Positions 63,859 to 64,000 of a DNA stretch of 64,000 bases are shown here, in pieces. Origin of the DNA: Saprospiraceae bacterium (GTDB taxonomy: Bacteria > Bacteroidota > Bacteroidia > Chitinophagales > Saprospiraceae). Position 1 is the stretch's first letter; each line of letters opens with the position of its first letter. A program made the translations under genes and the position numbers. The stretch spans positions 3,534,001 through 3,598,000 of the forward strand of contig JADJPZ010000004.1 in the NCBI GenBank assembly GCA_016713025.1. The letters run 5' to 3'. The notes under the pieces are model-generated. The model was not told the DNA's origin. It made no database searches and saw only the letters and a list, made by a program, of their open reading frames with translations.

Positions 63859-64000
63859 ATGTTATCAAAAAGTCAGGCAAGAACATTTTTTCTTGGAGGC
63901 ACTATTGTGTCTTTTGCTGTTTTTCTTGGATTGTCATGGCATAGTTTAAGTACTGAAGTGCCAAAACAAACCAATGAAGAAAATTTAACTCCGGAAGTTG
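63859..64000 (+). CDS. norC: Start of a NorC-like membrane cytochrome c (cut by window end)
   Basis: Only the first 47 residues are present: MLSKSQARTFFLGGTIVSFA and a single membrane helix, followed by LSTEVPKQTNEENLTPEV. This resembles the N terminus of NorC, the haem c subunit of nitric oxide reductase, in Bacteroidota. The diagnostic CxxCH lies beyond the window, so the call rests on the N terminus and on the neighbourhood. Confidence 0.55.
   Translation, partial: MLSKSQARTFFLGGTIVSFAVFLGLSWHSLSTEVPKQTNEENLTPEV

Noticed and set aside
1..64000. tRNA, rRNA or CRISPR loci
   Set aside because: No cloverleaf-like pattern with a GTTCRANNC arm, no rRNA core sequence and no regularly spaced direct repeats were found by reading.

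Overview
The window comes from an AT-rich member of the Bacteroidota. The evidence is a type IX secretion / gliding gene set (porX, gldK-L-M-N, porZ), RicT and BatD family proteins of the Bacteroidota kind, candidate -7 boxes of the form TAnnTTTG ahead of several genes, and few visible Shine-Dalgarno sequences. Gene content resembles Saprospiraceae-like environmental bacteria, but that family assignment is an inference. No rRNA, tRNA or CRISPR array was seen.

Layout. 1-1.5 kb: a degenerate IS3-type insertion sequence beside a small repeat. 1.6-15.3 kb: housekeeping and general genes (GMC oxidoreductase pair, DUF547, DUF4197, ricT, lpdA, two BatD proteins, a TPR protein, glyA, and a kinase-like pseudogene with three in-frame stops). 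15.3-35 kb: a [NiFe]-hydrogenase island. The minus-strand operon holds the small and large subunits of a group 2a (HupSL/Huc-like) uptake enzyme, its maturation protease, a small unknown protein and a TPR protein. Two paralogous TetR-type regulators with an unknown ORF between them lie just upstream. On the plus strand follow hypB-hypF, a siderophore/cobalamin-type ABC importer (probably nickel uptake), a broken vapBC pair, and hypC-D-E, an NHL-repeat protein, a small unknown protein, a bifunctional-nuclease-family protein and hypA. 35-55.8 kb: HD phosphohydrolase, porX, cysE-cysM, gldKLMN, purH, coaX, a beta-barrel protein, two paralogous TPR proteins, porZ, nadD and dnaN. 56.7-64 kb: a clade II type nitrous oxide reductase locus (cytochrome c, nosZ, a NosB-like/NosL fusion, nosD, nosF, nosY), then a cupin, a truncated haemoglobin and the start of what looks like norC.

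The strongest non-gene signal is an 18-bp palindrome, consensus TTAGAAAATATTTACTAA. It occurs three times in tandem before the hydrogenase structural genes and once before each of hypB, the ABC importer and hypC. It therefore marks four separate transcription units that together build one enzyme. I infer a hydrogenase regulon whose regulator is probably one of the two adjacent TetR proteins. 

Other notable points: a MITE-like repeat family with two copies each flanked by its own 9-bp target duplication, a second repeat family with long inverted ends, and frame disruptions in nosZ (run of seven A) and gldN (missing AC unit). Those two may be assembly errors or real. H2 oxidation and N2O (perhaps NO) reduction in one 64-kb stretch suggests a facultative denitrifier that can use hydrogen as an electron source; this is an inference from gene content.
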